In this document: positions 55,608-64,000 of the stretch, piece after piece
Layout of the letters: each line of letters starts with the position of its first letter
Position numbering within the stretch: position 1 is the first letter of the stretch
NCBI RefSeq assembly: GCF_007681555.1
Contig: NZ_VELE01000001.1
Location: forward strand, 620,001 to 684,000
DNA from: Kocuria salsicia
Lineage (GTDB): Bacteria > Actinomycetota > Actinomycetes > Actinomycetales > Micrococcaceae
Length of the DNA: 64,000 bases
Reading direction: 5' to 3'
Translations under genes and position numbers: made by a program
The notes under the pieces: model-generated
Databases searched by the model: none
Seen by the model: only the letters and a program-made list of their open reading frames with translations
Told to the model about the DNA's origin: nothing

Positions 55608-55657
55608 CCGGTTCGTGGTCGGACCGGTTCGCGGTCGGTCTGCTTCCCGACCGGTCC
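55608..55657. terminator. Tandem 16-bp repeat and hairpin between convergent genes
   Basis: CCGGTTCGTGGTCGGA (55608-55623) and CCGGTTCGCGGTCGGT (55624-55639) are 14/16 identical tandem units. GGACCGG/CCGGTCC and GGTCGG/CCGACC form alternative stems up to 55657. This lies between the convergent ligase and tsaD genes and may terminate both. Confidence 0.5.
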
Positions 55658-55730
55658 TGCCGGCGGCGGCTGCGGAGGTCCGGATTCGCCTGCCCGGGTC
55701 CGTCGTCGCGGCACAGATGGACCGGCCCGT

Positions 55731-56813
55731 TCAGCTCGCGGCGGGCACGGCCACCGTGGTCACGGGCAGGCCGGGATCCGCGGTGAATCCGATCCCCGTG
55801 GGTGCCACGCCCCGGGAGACGAGCCGCGCACCGAGGGCGGCCACCATCGCACCGTTGTCCGTGCACAGGGACAGCGGCGGAACCACGACCGTGATCCCGT
55901 GGCGTGAGCAGCGCTCGGTGACGAGTTCCCGCAGCCGCGAGTTCGCGGCCACTCCCCCGCCCATGAGCAGCGTGGTGATCCCGTGCTCGGTGCAGGCCAG
56001 CACCGTCTTGCGCGAGATCACGTCCACCACGGACTCCTGGAAGCTCGCGGCCACGTCCGCCACGGGAACGGGCTGGCGCGCGGCCTGGAACGTCTCGACC
56101 ACGCGCGCGACCGCGGTCTTCAACCCCGAGAAGGACATGTCGTAGCGGTGCGGTCCGGGTTTCTCGACAGAGCCCATGTACTTGCCGGCGGTGAGGCCGC
56201 GAGGGAACGCAAAGGCGCGAGGATCGCCGTCGACGGCCGCGGCGTCGATGGCCGGCCCGCCCGGGTAGGCGAGCCCGAGCAGCCGCGCGACCTTGTCGTA
56301 GGCCTCGCCCGCGGCGTCGTCGATCGTGGAGCCCAGCAGCCGCACGTCGCTCGTGATGCTCTCCACGGCCAGGATCTCCGTGTGTCCGCCCGAGACGAGC
56401 AGGGCCCCCAGGTGCTCGGGCAGCTCGCCGCCGTCCCCCAGCAGCCCGACCCCCACGTGGGCGACCAGGTGGTTGATCGCGTACAGGGGCTTGCCCGTGG
56501 CGACCGCCAGGGCCTTCGCCGCCGCCACGCCCACCATGAGCGCGCCGGCGAGTCCGGGCCCGGAGGTCACGGCGATCGCATCGACCTCGGCGAGGCTCAC
56601 CTCCGCCTCCGCGAGCGCCGCGCGGACGGTGGGCACGAAGGCCTCGAGGTGCGCTCGGGAGGCGATCTCCGGGATGACCCCGCCGAAGCGCACGTGCTGC
56701 TCCATGGAGGAGGAGACCGTGTTGGTCAACAGTTCGGTGCCGCGCACGATGCCCGCACCGGTCTCGTCGCACGAGGACTCGATGCCCAGAACCAGTGGCT
56801 CAGTGGTGTTCAT
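55731..56813 (-). CDS. tsaD: tRNA t6A threonylcarbamoyltransferase TsaD
   Basis: A 360-residue ASKHA-fold enzyme that transfers threonylcarbamoyl to A37 of ANN-reading tRNAs. It has [14 protein letters not shown] at the N-terminus, the metal site INHLVAH (HxxxH), [13 protein letters not shown], the SFSGLKTAV motif and [15 protein letters not shown]. It overlaps rimI by 14 nt in the operon tsaB-rimI-tsaD. Confidence 0.97.
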   Translation of the reverse strand: MNTTEPLVLGIESSCDETGAGIVRGTELLTNTVSSSMEQHVRFGGVIPEIASRAHLEAFVPTVRAALAEAEVSLAEVDAIAVTSGPGLAGALMVGVAAAKALAVATGKPLYAINHLVAHVGVGLLGDGGELPEHLGALLVSGGHTEILAVESITSDVRLLGSTIDDAAGEAYDKVARLLGLAYPGGPAIDAAAVDGDPRAFAFPRGLTAGKYMGSVEKPGPHRYDMSFSGLKTAVARVVETFQAARQPVPVADVAASFQESVVDVISRKTVLACTEHGITTLLMGGGVAANSRLRELVTERCSRHGITVVVPPLSLCTDNGAMVAALGARLVSRGVAPTGIGFTADPGLPVTTVAVPAAS

Positions 56814-57342
56814 GGATGGTCCTTCCGTCCGCGCTGCGCTCCGCCGGGCCCGCGGGCGCCAGCTCGCAGCGCATGATCAGCGCGTCGTGGCCCGGGCCGT
56901 AGTAGTGGGCGCGGGTGTGGATGTGGTGGTAGCCGAAGCGGCGGTACAGCGCCTGGGCCCGAGGGTTGTCCGCGCGGACCTCGAGCATCATGTCGGTGGC
57001 CCCCTCAGCCACGGCGGCCTCGTGGAGCACGCGCAGAAGCGTGGCGCCGAGCCCCCTGCCCTCGTGGGCGGGTACCACCGCGATGGTCTGCACGTCCGCC
57101 ACGGGCGGTATGCACATCATTCCGGCGTAGCCCACGATCTCCCGGTCCCGTGTCACCACCCAGTAGCGGCGGGTGGGGTGGGCGAGCTCCTCGCGGAACA
57201 TCTGCGCGGGCCACGCATCCTCGGGGAACAGCTCGGTCTCCAGCGCGTGGACGGTCTCCAGGTCCCCCGGTTGCATGGGCCGCAGAGCGTAGCCACGGGG
57301 CAGCGACGACGCCGCGGCCACCACGGGCTCGCGCGCCGTCAC
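56800..57342 (-). CDS. rimI: Ribosomal-protein-alanine acetyltransferase-like GNAT
   Basis: 180 residues: [45 protein letters not shown] (acetyl-CoA site) and [22 protein letters not shown]. The position between tsaB and tsaD is the usual place of rimI in actinobacteria. RimI acetylates protein N-termini; the exact target here is not shown. The first codons carry a GACGACGCCG copy (57305). It overlaps tsaB by 4 nt. Confidence 0.93.
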   Translation of the reverse strand: MTAREPVVAAASSLPRGYALRPMQPGDLETVHALETELFPEDAWPAQMFREELAHPTRRYWVVTRDREIVGYAGMMCIPPVADVQTIAVVPAHEGRGLGATLLRVLHEAAVAEGATDMMLEVRADNPRAQALYRRFGYHHIHTRAHYYGPGHDALIMRCELAPAGPAERSADGRTIHEHH

Positions 57343-58025
57343 GACGTCGCCCGCTTGGGCGCCCCGGGGACCCTGGCATCAGACTCGCGCAGGTAGAGGG
57401 GGGTGGTGTCCGTGCTCAGCGCGCCGCCGCGGCTCGTGAGCGCCCAGGCGGCGCGGGCGAGGTCCGCCGCGCTCGGGGCGACATCCGTGCCCTGCGCGGC
57501 CAGCCGGGGAACACGGTCCGGGTAGAGGCCCGCGCCGGAGCCGTAGCAGGGCATCCCGGGGAGGTCTTCGGGCGCCGCAACCCCGGGCTCCCCCGCGGGC
57601 ACGGCCTCCGGGCGGTCGTGCGACCCGGTGAGCCGGTAGCGGCGGAAGTACAGCTCCTTGCGGCGAGCGTCCGTGGCCACCACGAACTCGGGCTCCCCCG
57701 CCTCGAGCGCGAGGGGCACCACGTGGTGGGCCACGGCGTCGAGCGAGCAGAGCCCGTACACGGGCAGGTTCCACGCGAAGCCGAGGGCGCGGGCGCTCAC
57801 CAGCCCGGCCCGCAGGCCGGTGAACGGTCCTGGGCCGATGCCCACGAGAATGCCGTCGAGGTCCTCACCGGTGAGCCCGGTCCGCGCCATGAGATCCTGC
57901 ACCGCCGGGGCCAGGGCCTCGGCGTGCGAGCGGGTGTCGGTGGTGTCGAAGCGTTCGAGCACCTCACCGTCCCGGGCCAGCGCCACGGACGCGGTCGACG
58001 AGGAATCCAGACTCAGCACAAGCAC
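57339..58025 (-). CDS. tsaB: tRNA t6A complex dimerisation subunit TsaB
   Basis: 228 residues: MLVLSLDSSSTASVAL, GIGPGPFTGLRAGLVSARALGFAWN and RRKELYFRRYRL. This partner of TsaD has no full active site of its own. The GTG at 58025 is 6 nt after TAGACT. It begins the tsaB-rimI-tsaD operon; the fourth factor, tsaE, is encoded in a fusion at 60.5 kb. Confidence 0.95.
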   Translation of the reverse strand: MLVLSLDSSSTASVALARDGEVLERFDTTDTRSHAEALAPAVQDLMARTGLTGEDLDGILVGIGPGPFTGLRAGLVSARALGFAWNLPVYGLCSLDAVAHHVVPLALEAGEPEFVVATDARRKELYFRRYRLTGSHDRPEAVPAGEPGVAAPEDLPGMPCYGSGAGLYPDRVPRLAAQGTDVAPSAADLARAAWALTSRGGALSTDTTPLYLRESDARVPGAPKRATS

Positions 58026-58031
58026 CCGGAC

Positions 58032-58037
58032 AGTCTA
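58032..58037 (-). promoter_or_regulatory. Putative -10 box of the tsaB operon (leaderless)
   Basis: TAGACT on the minus strand followed by 6 nt (gtccgg) and GTG 58025. Confidence 0.45.
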
Positions 58038-58108
58038 AGCCCGCGCGGAGAGGCCCCTCCGCGCGCACCCGGTCGGGGCGGCGAAGGGGCCTCTCAGGCC
58101 GGGTACGG

Positions 58109-59622
58109 CTACTGCTGCGCGGTCAGTCGCTCGGCGGCCTTCGCGTTGTTCCGCTCGATCAGACCGAACAGCACGCGGTAGACCACCAGACCCACGAGGG
58201 TGACGCCCCACCAGGAACCACAGGATGGTGGAGAAGTAGTCCCCCTGGGCGGAACCGCCCACGCTCAGCCCCGCGAACCAGGTGGGCTTCGAGGACATCA
58301 GCATCGCCGTGTAGGCCACCCCGATCGGGAAGGCCACGTTGATCACGAGGTTGTAGAAGCCCACGGCCACGCCGGACTTCGCCGCGGGCATGAGCAGCAG
58401 CGCGCTGGACATCAGCGGTGCGTAGAGCAGGCCGAAGCCCACCGAGAACATGGCCATCGCCACCACCATGGCCACCACGGACACGTTGATGAACACCCCG
58501 GCCACCGCGAGCGCGAGCGCGAGCAGGCACAGCGCCAGGGTCACGGCCTGCCTGGAGTCCAGCCGTCGGCTCACCGCACCGGACATCGCCGCCGTGGACG
58601 CGCCCAGCACGTAGCCGGGAATGGTGAGCAGCGAGACCTTGTCCATGGCCATGCCGTGCACTCCGTGGATCGCGAAGGCGAACAGGAACACGAATGCCAG
58701 GTTGACCGAGTAGATGATGAACACGATCACCAGGGCGCTGATGTACGGCCGGTTGGTGAAGAAGGAGGCGTCGACGAGCGCACGGGAGTTGGTGCGCACG
58801 TGGTGCACGAACAGCACGGTGGCCACCACCACGGGGATCCACCACCACCACGTGAAGTCCTGCATGAACATGATCAGCCCGGTGGCGATGACACCCACCA
58901 GGAACAGTCCGTACACGTCCACGCCGGAGCTCGTGTGCTCGACATCGTCCGGCACGCGGGTCCTGATGAACGGCAGGGAGAGCACGATCAGCAGCGGGAT
59001 CAGGAACATCCACGTCCAGGACACGTACGTCGCCAGGAAGCCCGAGACCAGCGTGCCGATGAGCGAGGCGAGCTGGAAGGACATGTTGGAGAAGCCCAGG
59101 TACTTCTTCAGCTCCACGCCCTGGAAGTGCTTGGTCACGTAGACCACGTAGAGGGTCTCCGCAGCGGCGAGGCCTGCCGTCTGGACCACCCGGCCCACGA
59201 GCACCACGCCGAAGGACGCGGATCCCACGAAGCCGATCACGGAGCCCACCACGATCAGCCCGAGGCTCAGGTACAGCAGCTTGCGAATGGCCACGGAGTC
59301 CGCGAGCGCGGAGTAGACCACGGCACCAATGCCGATCAGCACGCCCGTGAGGGTGGCCTGCAGGCTCACGGTGGACTCGCTCAGGGACAGCGCCGCGGCC
59401 ATGGGCTGGGACGTGAACTTGAAGCCCTGGTCCACCACCAGGCAGAAGATGAACAGGAACAGCAGGACGGGCACGGCGCGGATTCACGCCTGTCGTGGGG
59501 CGACCCGCCGCGGCGGGCGTGCCGTTGGCGGGGACTGCGGCCGCCGGGGTCGAGGCGGCGCTCTCGGGACCGGCGCCCGACGCGAGGTCCGGAGTCTTCT
59601 CGGGGTGATTCATCTCGTTCAC
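58109..59622 (-). pseudogene. MFS transporter with two frameshifts, coupled to deoD
   Basis: The coding passes through three frames: 59622 to about 59480 (MNEMNHPEK to GVNPRR), about 59477 to about 58215 (the main transporter, VPVLLFLFIFCLVVDQGFKF to GDYFSTILWFLV) and 58215 to the TAG at 58109 (WWGVTLVGLVVYRVLFGLIE to AERLTAQQ). The middle part has about twelve helices and VGRVVQTAGLAAAETLYVVYV. The start overlaps the deoD stop (GTGA), so purine-nucleoside transport is a fair guess. Both shifts need one base too many (or two too few); sequencing error or real decay cannot be separated here. Confidence 0.75.
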
Positions 59623-60335
59623 AGCTCCGTCACCGTTGCGGCCAGCTCGATCATCTGCGCGAAGCCCGTCTGGCGCTGCTCTGGCGTCATCTTCTCGTGA
59701 GTCACCAGGTTGTCCGAGACCGTGAACATCGCCAGGGCCTCAACGCCGGCCGCGGCCGCGTTGGCGTAGAGCCCCGCGGTCTCCATCTCCACGGCGAGCA
59801 CACCCATTCGCGCCCACCGTGTGGTGGTGTCGTCCTGCGCGTGGTAGAAGGTGTCCGAGGAGACCACGTTGCCCGCGTGGACGGGGATCCCCCGGTCCTC
59901 GGCGGCACGGTGCACGTGGTTCAGCAGCCGGAAGGATCCGGTGGGTGCCCACGTGCCGGGCAGGTCGAACTGCGCCAGGTAGGTGGAGTCGGTGGAGGCC
60001 GCCTGCGCGAGCACGAGGTCGTTGAGCGCCAGGTCCTCCGTGAGCCCCCCGCAGGAGCCGATGCGCACCAGCCTGGTGCAACCGAAAACGTGGATCAGCT
60101 CCCAGCTGTACAGCGCGATGGAGGGGATCCCCATCCCGGTGCCCATGACGGAGAGCTCTCGCCCCTGGTAGGTCCCGGTGTAGCCGAGCATGTTGCGCAC
60201 GGAATTGAGCTGCACGACGTCCTCGAGGAACGTGTCGGCAATGAACTTCGCCCGCAGCGGGTCTCCGGGAAGCAGGATCGTCTCGGCGATCGGGGCGCCC
60301 TGCGGGTTGATGTGCGGTGTGGATGTCGCTGACAA
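59619..60335 (-). CDS. deoD: Purine-nucleoside phosphorylase, DeoD type
   Basis: A 238-residue phosphorylase of the hexameric class: PGDPLRAKFIADTFLED, MGTGMGIPSIALYSWEL, TRLVRIGSCGGL and AVEMETAGLYANAAAAG with the base-binding residues; the catalytic aspartate lies in TVSDNLVTHE. The start is TTG 60335, supported by RBS GAGGAGG at 7 nt and by length (usual about 236). Longer frames upstream have no motif. It salvages purines and is followed by a transporter. Confidence 0.94.
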   Translation of the reverse strand: MSATSTPHINPQGAPIAETILLPGDPLRAKFIADTFLEDVVQLNSVRNMLGYTGTYQGRELSVMGTGMGIPSIALYSWELIHVFGCTRLVRIGSCGGLTEDLALNDLVLAQAASTDSTYLAQFDLPGTWAPTGSFRLLNHVHRAAEDRGIPVHAGNVVSSDTFYHAQDDTTTRWARMGVLAVEMETAGLYANAAAAGVEALAMFTVSDNLVTHEKMTPEQRQTGFAQMIELAATVTEL

Positions 60336-60516
60336 GCGGTCCTCCTCGGGCCGGTCCGCGACGGGTCCGGCCGAGTTCGGGGCAACGACGACGCCGTCGG
60401 ATCCCCTGGGGTCGCACCGTCTGCGGTGGGCGGTGGTGCTGCCCTCATTGTGGCACGTCAGGGGCGCGGAGAACTGCGCGGGCACGGGGCCGGAGCGCGG
60501 TGCGCCGCGGTCCGGT

Positions 60517-62496
60517 TCAGAGGTCCAGACGGTCCGACCACCGGGGCCCGTAGCCCCGCAGGATCAGGGTGCGCGGCTCGTCGCCGTCCTGCTCTTCCCC
60601 ATCCCACTCGTCGGTGAGCGCCCGCAGCGCCTGCGCCACGGCCCCGTCCACGACGTCGCCGTCGTGGTCGCCCTCGACCTCGCCCCCATGCTGCTGGTAG
60701 GACAGTGCGGGCGCAGCCGGGTGCTCCCCCACCGCGGGCAGGACGCCCTGCGGCCGCACGAAGTCCACGACCAGCCGGGAGTCGCTGAGGTGCTCCACCT
60801 TGGAGGTGCCCCACTCGACCACCGTGACGCACGTGTCCAGCGTGTCCTCGAGGTCGATCGTGTCGATGTCCGCGGCGGTGTCCAGCCGGTAGGCGTCCAC
60901 GTGCACGAGGTCCGGGCCGCCAGGGCGAGGACCGTCCGGGAGGTTGGGGTGGCGCCGGCTGAGCACGAACGTGGGCGAGATGATCCCCTCCCGCACGCCC
61001 AGGCCATGGCCCAGGCCCTGGGTGAAGGTTGTCTTGCCCGCCCCGAGCTCGCCGTTGAGCATCACGAGGTCCCCCGCGTGCAGGTGCGGAGCGAGCCGCT
61101 CGGCGATCCCCCGGGTGTCCTCGGCACCGCCCGGGTGCAGGGTGAGCGTCCAGTTGGGCTGCTCGAAGGCCTCCCCGCCCGAGACGCGCGTGGGGCGGGG
61201 GTCCTGCGGCAGGCTGTGGGCGGCCAGCGCGCTCGCGCTGCGGGAGACCGTCACGTCCCCCAGCGTCAGGTGGCTGTGGCTCGTGTACTCCCGGGGCACG
61301 CGCGGGGAGATCCGCGTGACCACCTCGTAGTTGATGGTTCCCGCGGCGTCCGCCCACTCGGTCACGGAGGGGTGGTCGCCCGCGCCGAAGAGCACGGCCT
61401 CGTCCCCCACGTGCACGAGCGGGTCCACGGCCTCGTCGACCACCGGCTGCCCCGCGGGCACGCCCTCCGGGGTGACCGTGCGCCCCAGTGCGAGGTCCAC
61501 CACGCACTGGTCCATCGCGATCCGCCCCACCACGGGGTACACCCGGCCGCCGATGCGCACCGGGGCGCCCGTGGCCACGCGGGGCACGCCGTCCGCGTAC
61601 CCCAGGGGAATCAGCGCCAGGTGCGTGTCCCTGGCGGTGCGGTAGCTCAGCCCGTAGGAGACGCCGCTGTCCCGGGGCACGGCCTTCACATTGGCCACGC
61701 GGGCGCGCAGCGTCATGGCGGGGATCAGCCCGAAGTCCTGGGGCGTGCGGTCCTCGAACGGGCTCAGGCCGTAGAGGCCCAGGCCCACGCGCACGGCGTC
61801 CCGGAGCATGGAGTCCGGGTCCGCGAGCTGCTCCGCGGAGAGCAGGCCGGGGGTGTTGGCTGCGTGCACGAGCGAGGGAGCGAGCCCGGCGCCGCGAGCA
61901 GTTCTCACCGCCTCGTTGAGGGCGTCGAGCTGCTCCTGCGTCTCGGGACGGCCCGGATCGTCCGCCACGGCAAGGTGGGTGAAGACCCCCTCCACGGTGA
62001 GCAGGCCCTCCTGCTGGGCGCGGGCCGCGCGCGCCACGAGCTCCGGCCACTGCTCGGGGGTGGCACCGTTGCGGCCGAGTCCCGAGTCGAGCTTCAGGTG
62101 CACCACCGCGGTGGTCCCGGTACGCCGGGCCGCCTGCAGCACGGCGTCGAACTCCCAGCCGCTCACCCCCAGGCGGACGTCCCGGTACAGCGCCTCGTCA
62201 AAGTCCGTGGACATCGTGTGCAGCCACGCGATCACGGGCGCGGTGATCCCCGCGTCGCGCAGCGCCACGGCTTCGGAGACGTGCGCCGTGCCCAGCATGT
62301 GCGCACCCGCGGCGAGCGCCGTGCGCGCCACCTCCGGCGCACCGTGGCCGTAGGCGTCCGCCTTGACCACCGCGATCAGTTTCCGGCCCCGGGCGAGCTG
62401 CGTGAGCCTCACCACGTTGTGCCACACGGCGGAGAGATCCACCACGGCACTGCGCTCGCTGGGTTCCTGGGGCTGCCACGACGTCATCACACTCAC
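60517..62496 (-). CDS. alr-tsaE: Alanine racemase fused to TsaE
   Basis: 659 residues. Residues 1-430 form alanine racemase, with the PLP lysine Lys45 in VVKADAYGHG and the opposing Tyr281 in GVSYGLSYR. Residues 450-659 are TsaE, with Walker A GELGAGKTT (Lys488), SPTFVLSRRHP and LVHVDAYRLD. One polypeptide thus carries D-alanine supply for the cell wall and the ATPase for t6A. Start GTG 62496 is favoured (7 nt after CACAAT); ATG 62505 is possible. The two domains are joined without a stop. Confidence 0.93.
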   Translation of the reverse strand: MSVMTSWQPQEPSERSAVVDLSAVWHNVVRLTQLARGRKLIAVVKADAYGHGAPEVARTALAAGAHMLGTAHVSEAVALRDAGITAPVIAWLHTMSTDFDEALYRDVRLGVSGWEFDAVLQAARRTGTTAVVHLKLDSGLGRNGATPEQWPELVARAARAQQEGLLTVEGVFTHLAVADDPGRPETQEQLDALNEAVRTARGAGLAPSLVHAANTPGLLSAEQLADPDSMLRDAVRVGLGLYGLSPFEDRTPQDFGLIPAMTLRARVANVKAVPRDSGVSYGLSYRTARDTHLALIPLGYADGVPRVATGAPVRIGGRVYPVVGRIAMDQCVVDLALGRTVTPEGVPAGQPVVDEAVDPLVHVGDEAVLFGAGDHPSVTEWADAAGTINYEVVTRISPRVPREYTSHSHLTLGDVTVSRSASALAAHSLPQDPRPTRVSGGEAFEQPNWTLTLHPGGAEDTRGIAERLAPHLHAGDLVMLNGELGAGKTTFTQGLGHGLGVREGIISPTFVLSRRHPNLPDGPRPGGPDLVHVDAYRLDTAADIDTIDLEDTLDTCVTVVEWGTSKVEHLSDSRLVVDFVRPQGVLPAVGEHPAAPALSYQQHGGEVEGDHDGDVVDGAVAQALRALTDEWDGEEQDGDEPRTLILRGYGPRWSDRLDL

Positions 62497-62503
62497 GCAC
62501 CCC

Positions 62504-62509
62504 ATTGTG
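62504..62509 (-). promoter_or_regulatory. Putative -10 box of alr-tsaE (leaderless)
   Basis: CACAAT on the minus strand, 7 nt before GTG 62496. It would overlap the start codon if ATG 62505 were used. Confidence 0.35.
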
Positions 62510-62584
62510 CCCTGCCGTGACCGGACCGCATTCTTCGACCGCCCGTGCAACGGGCGACGACGCCGTGCCCGGACGGTGCGCCGG

Positions 62585-62590
62585 TAGGCT
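62585..62590 (+). promoter_or_regulatory. Putative -10 box of mshA (leaderless)
   Basis: TAGGCT followed by 6 nt (ggtcgc) and GTG 62597. Confidence 0.5.
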
Positions 62591-62596
62591 GGTCGC

Positions 62597-63886
62597 GTGC
62601 CCCACCCCGATCCGCGCCGCGTCCTGCTGCTCAGCATGCACACCTCTCCCGTGGACCAGCCCGGGTCCGGGGACGCCGGAGGGTTGAACGTCTACGTGTG
62701 GCACCTCGCGCGCGCCCTCGCCCAGGCGGGCTGGCGCGTGGACATGGCCACCCTGGACCGGGACCCGGCCCACGGCGCCGGAGTCCGGAGCGCCACGGTG
62801 GCGGACGGCGTGCGGCTGCTCACCGTGGCCCTGCCCGGTGCCGCGCGGACCCCCAAGTCCGGCCTGCCGGGGTTCGCTCCGCGGTTCGGCCGGGCGCTGG
62901 CCGCCCACTACGACCGCGATGGAGCCTCTCCGGATGTGCTGCACGCCCACTACTGGCTCTCCGGGGTCGCCGCGCTCGAGACCGCGGCAGTCCAGGCCGC
63001 ACGTGGCAGGGACGTCCCCGTGGTGCTCACACTGCACACCTCCGCCGCTGCCAAGAACCTGCGCGCGGGGCCGGACGAGGTCCCCGAGCCCCGCGAGCGC
63101 GAGGACTCCGAGCGGGATCTCGTCGCCCGCGCCTGCCACACCATCGTGAACACACCCGCGGAGCGGGAGCAGGTCGTGGAGCTCTACGGCGCGCGGCCCG
63201 AGCGGGTGGTCGTGATCCCTCCGGGCGTGGACACCACCGTCTTCCACCCGGGCGCCGCCCATGCGGCCGCCGGCCCGTCGGAGCGGGGCTCGGACCGGGA
63301 CTCCGCTGCTCGCGCCCACCCCTTCACCGTGCTGTGCGCCGGTCGGGTCCAGCCGCTGAAGGGCCAGCAGGTCCTCGTCCGCGCCCTGGGGCTGCTGCGG
63401 CGCGAGCACCCGGAGTCCCCGGTCCGGCTGGTCCTCGCGGGGGTGGGGGCGCCCGAGTTCCTGGACCGGCTGCACGAGCTTGCGGCAGAGGAGGGCGTGA
63501 CGGACGCCGTGCAGTTCCTCGGCTCCCTGCCCCGCCCGGAGCTCGCAGGGCTCATGGGAGCGGTGGACGCCGTCGCCGTACCCTCCTCGTCCGAGACGTT
63601 CGGCCTCGTGGCCGTCGAGGCGCAGGCGTGCGGGACCCCCGTCATGGCCACGGACGTGGACGGGCTGCGCTACGCGGTGCGTGACGGCGAAACCGGTTGG
63701 CTCGTGCCCGGCCGGGACCCCGCGGACTGGGCGAGAGCCATGCACCGCGCGGCGAGCGAGCCGCGGCTCTGGGGGGCGATGTCCCCCGCCGCGCAGGCTC
63801 GCGCGCAGGAGCTGACCTGGGACGACGTCGCCGCGGCTCACGCCCGCACGTACCTCGCCTGTGCGCGGCCCGCTCCCAGCGCCTAA
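62597..63886 (+). CDS. mshA: D-inositol-3-phosphate glycosyltransferase
   Basis: A 429-residue GT4 enzyme, the first step of mycothiol synthesis (GlcNAc transfer to inositol 3-phosphate). It has HTSPVDQPGSGDAGGLNVYVW at the N-terminus, VIPPGVDTTVFHP, CAGRVQPLKGQQVLVRAL and the donor-site E-x7-E in SSSETFGLVAVEAQACG. An insertion of about 15 residues occurs near position 225. The presence of mshA marks an actinobacterium. Confidence 0.95.
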   Translation: MPHPDPRRVLLLSMHTSPVDQPGSGDAGGLNVYVWHLARALAQAGWRVDMATLDRDPAHGAGVRSATVADGVRLLTVALPGAARTPKSGLPGFAPRFGRALAAHYDRDGASPDVLHAHYWLSGVAALETAAVQAARGRDVPVVLTLHTSAAAKNLRAGPDEVPEPREREDSERDLVARACHTIVNTPAEREQVVELYGARPERVVVIPPGVDTTVFHPGAAHAAAGPSERGSDRDSAARAHPFTVLCAGRVQPLKGQQVLVRALGLLRREHPESPVRLVLAGVGAPEFLDRLHELAAEEGVTDAVQFLGSLPRPELAGLMGAVDAVAVPSSSETFGLVAVEAQACGTPVMATDVDGLRYAVRDGETGWLVPGRDPADWARAMHRAASEPRLWGAMSPAAQARAQELTWDDVAAAHARTYLACARPAPSA

Positions 63887-63889
63887 ACT
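63884..63889 (+). promoter_or_regulatory. Putative -10 box of the final partial gene (leaderless)
   Basis: TAAACT followed by 7 nt and GTG 63897; it overlaps the mshA stop codon (TAA). Confidence 0.4.
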
Positions 63890-63896
63890 CCCACGT

Positions 63897-64000
63897 GTGA
63901 CCACCGCGTACCTGAGCCGTGACGCCCTCGCCCGCTACCTGGACCGTTCCCGCATCACCGGGGCCGTCGCCACGCCCCGCGAGGCCAACCTCCGCAACAT
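63897..64000 (+). CDS. Unidentified protein, N-terminus only
   Basis: 34 codons from GTG 63897 (TTAYLSRDALARYLDRSRITG and on to VATPREANLRN) before the window ends. The sequence is coding-like and co-oriented with mshA, but it is too short to name. Confidence 0.6.
   Translation, partial: MTTAYLSRDALARYLDRSRITGAVATPREANLRN

Overview
This window comes from a high-GC actinobacterium. The best fit is the family Micrococcaceae, probably Kocuria or a close relative. The evidence is the GC-rich coding with frequent GTG starts, an MshA-type mycothiol glycosyltransferase, a GuaB3 paralogue beside guaB, a CIRCE-controlled groESL operon, a DtxR/IdeR-type iron box, and many genes whose -10 box sits 6-8 nt before the start codon, as in leaderless transcripts. 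The genus is inferred from gene content and was not tested. The window is mostly chromosomal core: I see no phage, insertion sequence, rRNA operon or CRISPR array, and one tRNA gene (tRNA-Ala, CGC).

Layout. Positions 1-4.8 kb hold ychF (cut by the window edge, minus strand), divergent from an ABC exporter plus two-component system (ATPase, permease, sensor kinase, response regulator). Positions 4.9-12.7 kb carry rmuC, ispH, a membrane protein, xseAB, an aminotransferase and a Nudix/OpuAC-type binding-protein pair. Positions 12.8-20.1 kb carry CorA, an MscS channel, a LysR-like substrate-binding protein, tRNA-Ala, a VTT/DedA-type membrane protein, a decayed TetR/MFS locus, an ArsR-CDF metal-efflux operon and a frameshifted M20 amidohydrolase. 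Positions 20.2-24.1 kb hold a DUF3253 gene and a WcbI-GT2-GT4 surface-glycan operon. Positions 24.1-33.8 kb carry a TetR/DHA2 efflux pair, a CYTH-CHAD protein, a membrane protein, an acetyltransferase, galU, 5-formyl-THF cyclo-ligase, an FmdB-type zinc ribbon and a SAF/CpaB-like protein.

Positions 33.8-44.2 kb hold a 1276-residue helicase-like protein with degenerate ATPase motifs and a small overlapping partner, followed by guaA, a DUF3817 protein, a SURF1 protein with an aromatic tail, guaB3 and guaB. Positions 44.4-52.9 kb carry an acyltransferase-3/SGNH protein, groEL-groES under CIRCE, and a four-gene iron-siderophore ABC operon behind an iron box. Positions 53-64 kb carry a THUMP-like methyltransferase, a carboxylate-amine ligase, the t6A genes tsaD-rimI-tsaB, a frameshifted MFS gene coupled to deoD, a fused alr-tsaE, mshA and the start of one more gene.

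Functional themes are GMP synthesis (guaA, guaB, guaB3, deoD), t6A tRNA modification split by a deoD-MFS insertion, thiol metabolism (mshA, carboxylate-amine ligase), metal and iron homeostasis, and cell-surface glycan modification. The observations I rate highest are the degenerate helicase protein, an inverted-repeat-bounded insertion inside the sensor-kinase ATP lid, a strongly repeated GACGACGCCG motif in linkers and intergenic DNA, the TetR/MFS deletion scar between 11-bp direct repeats, and the consistent leaderless promoter layout.
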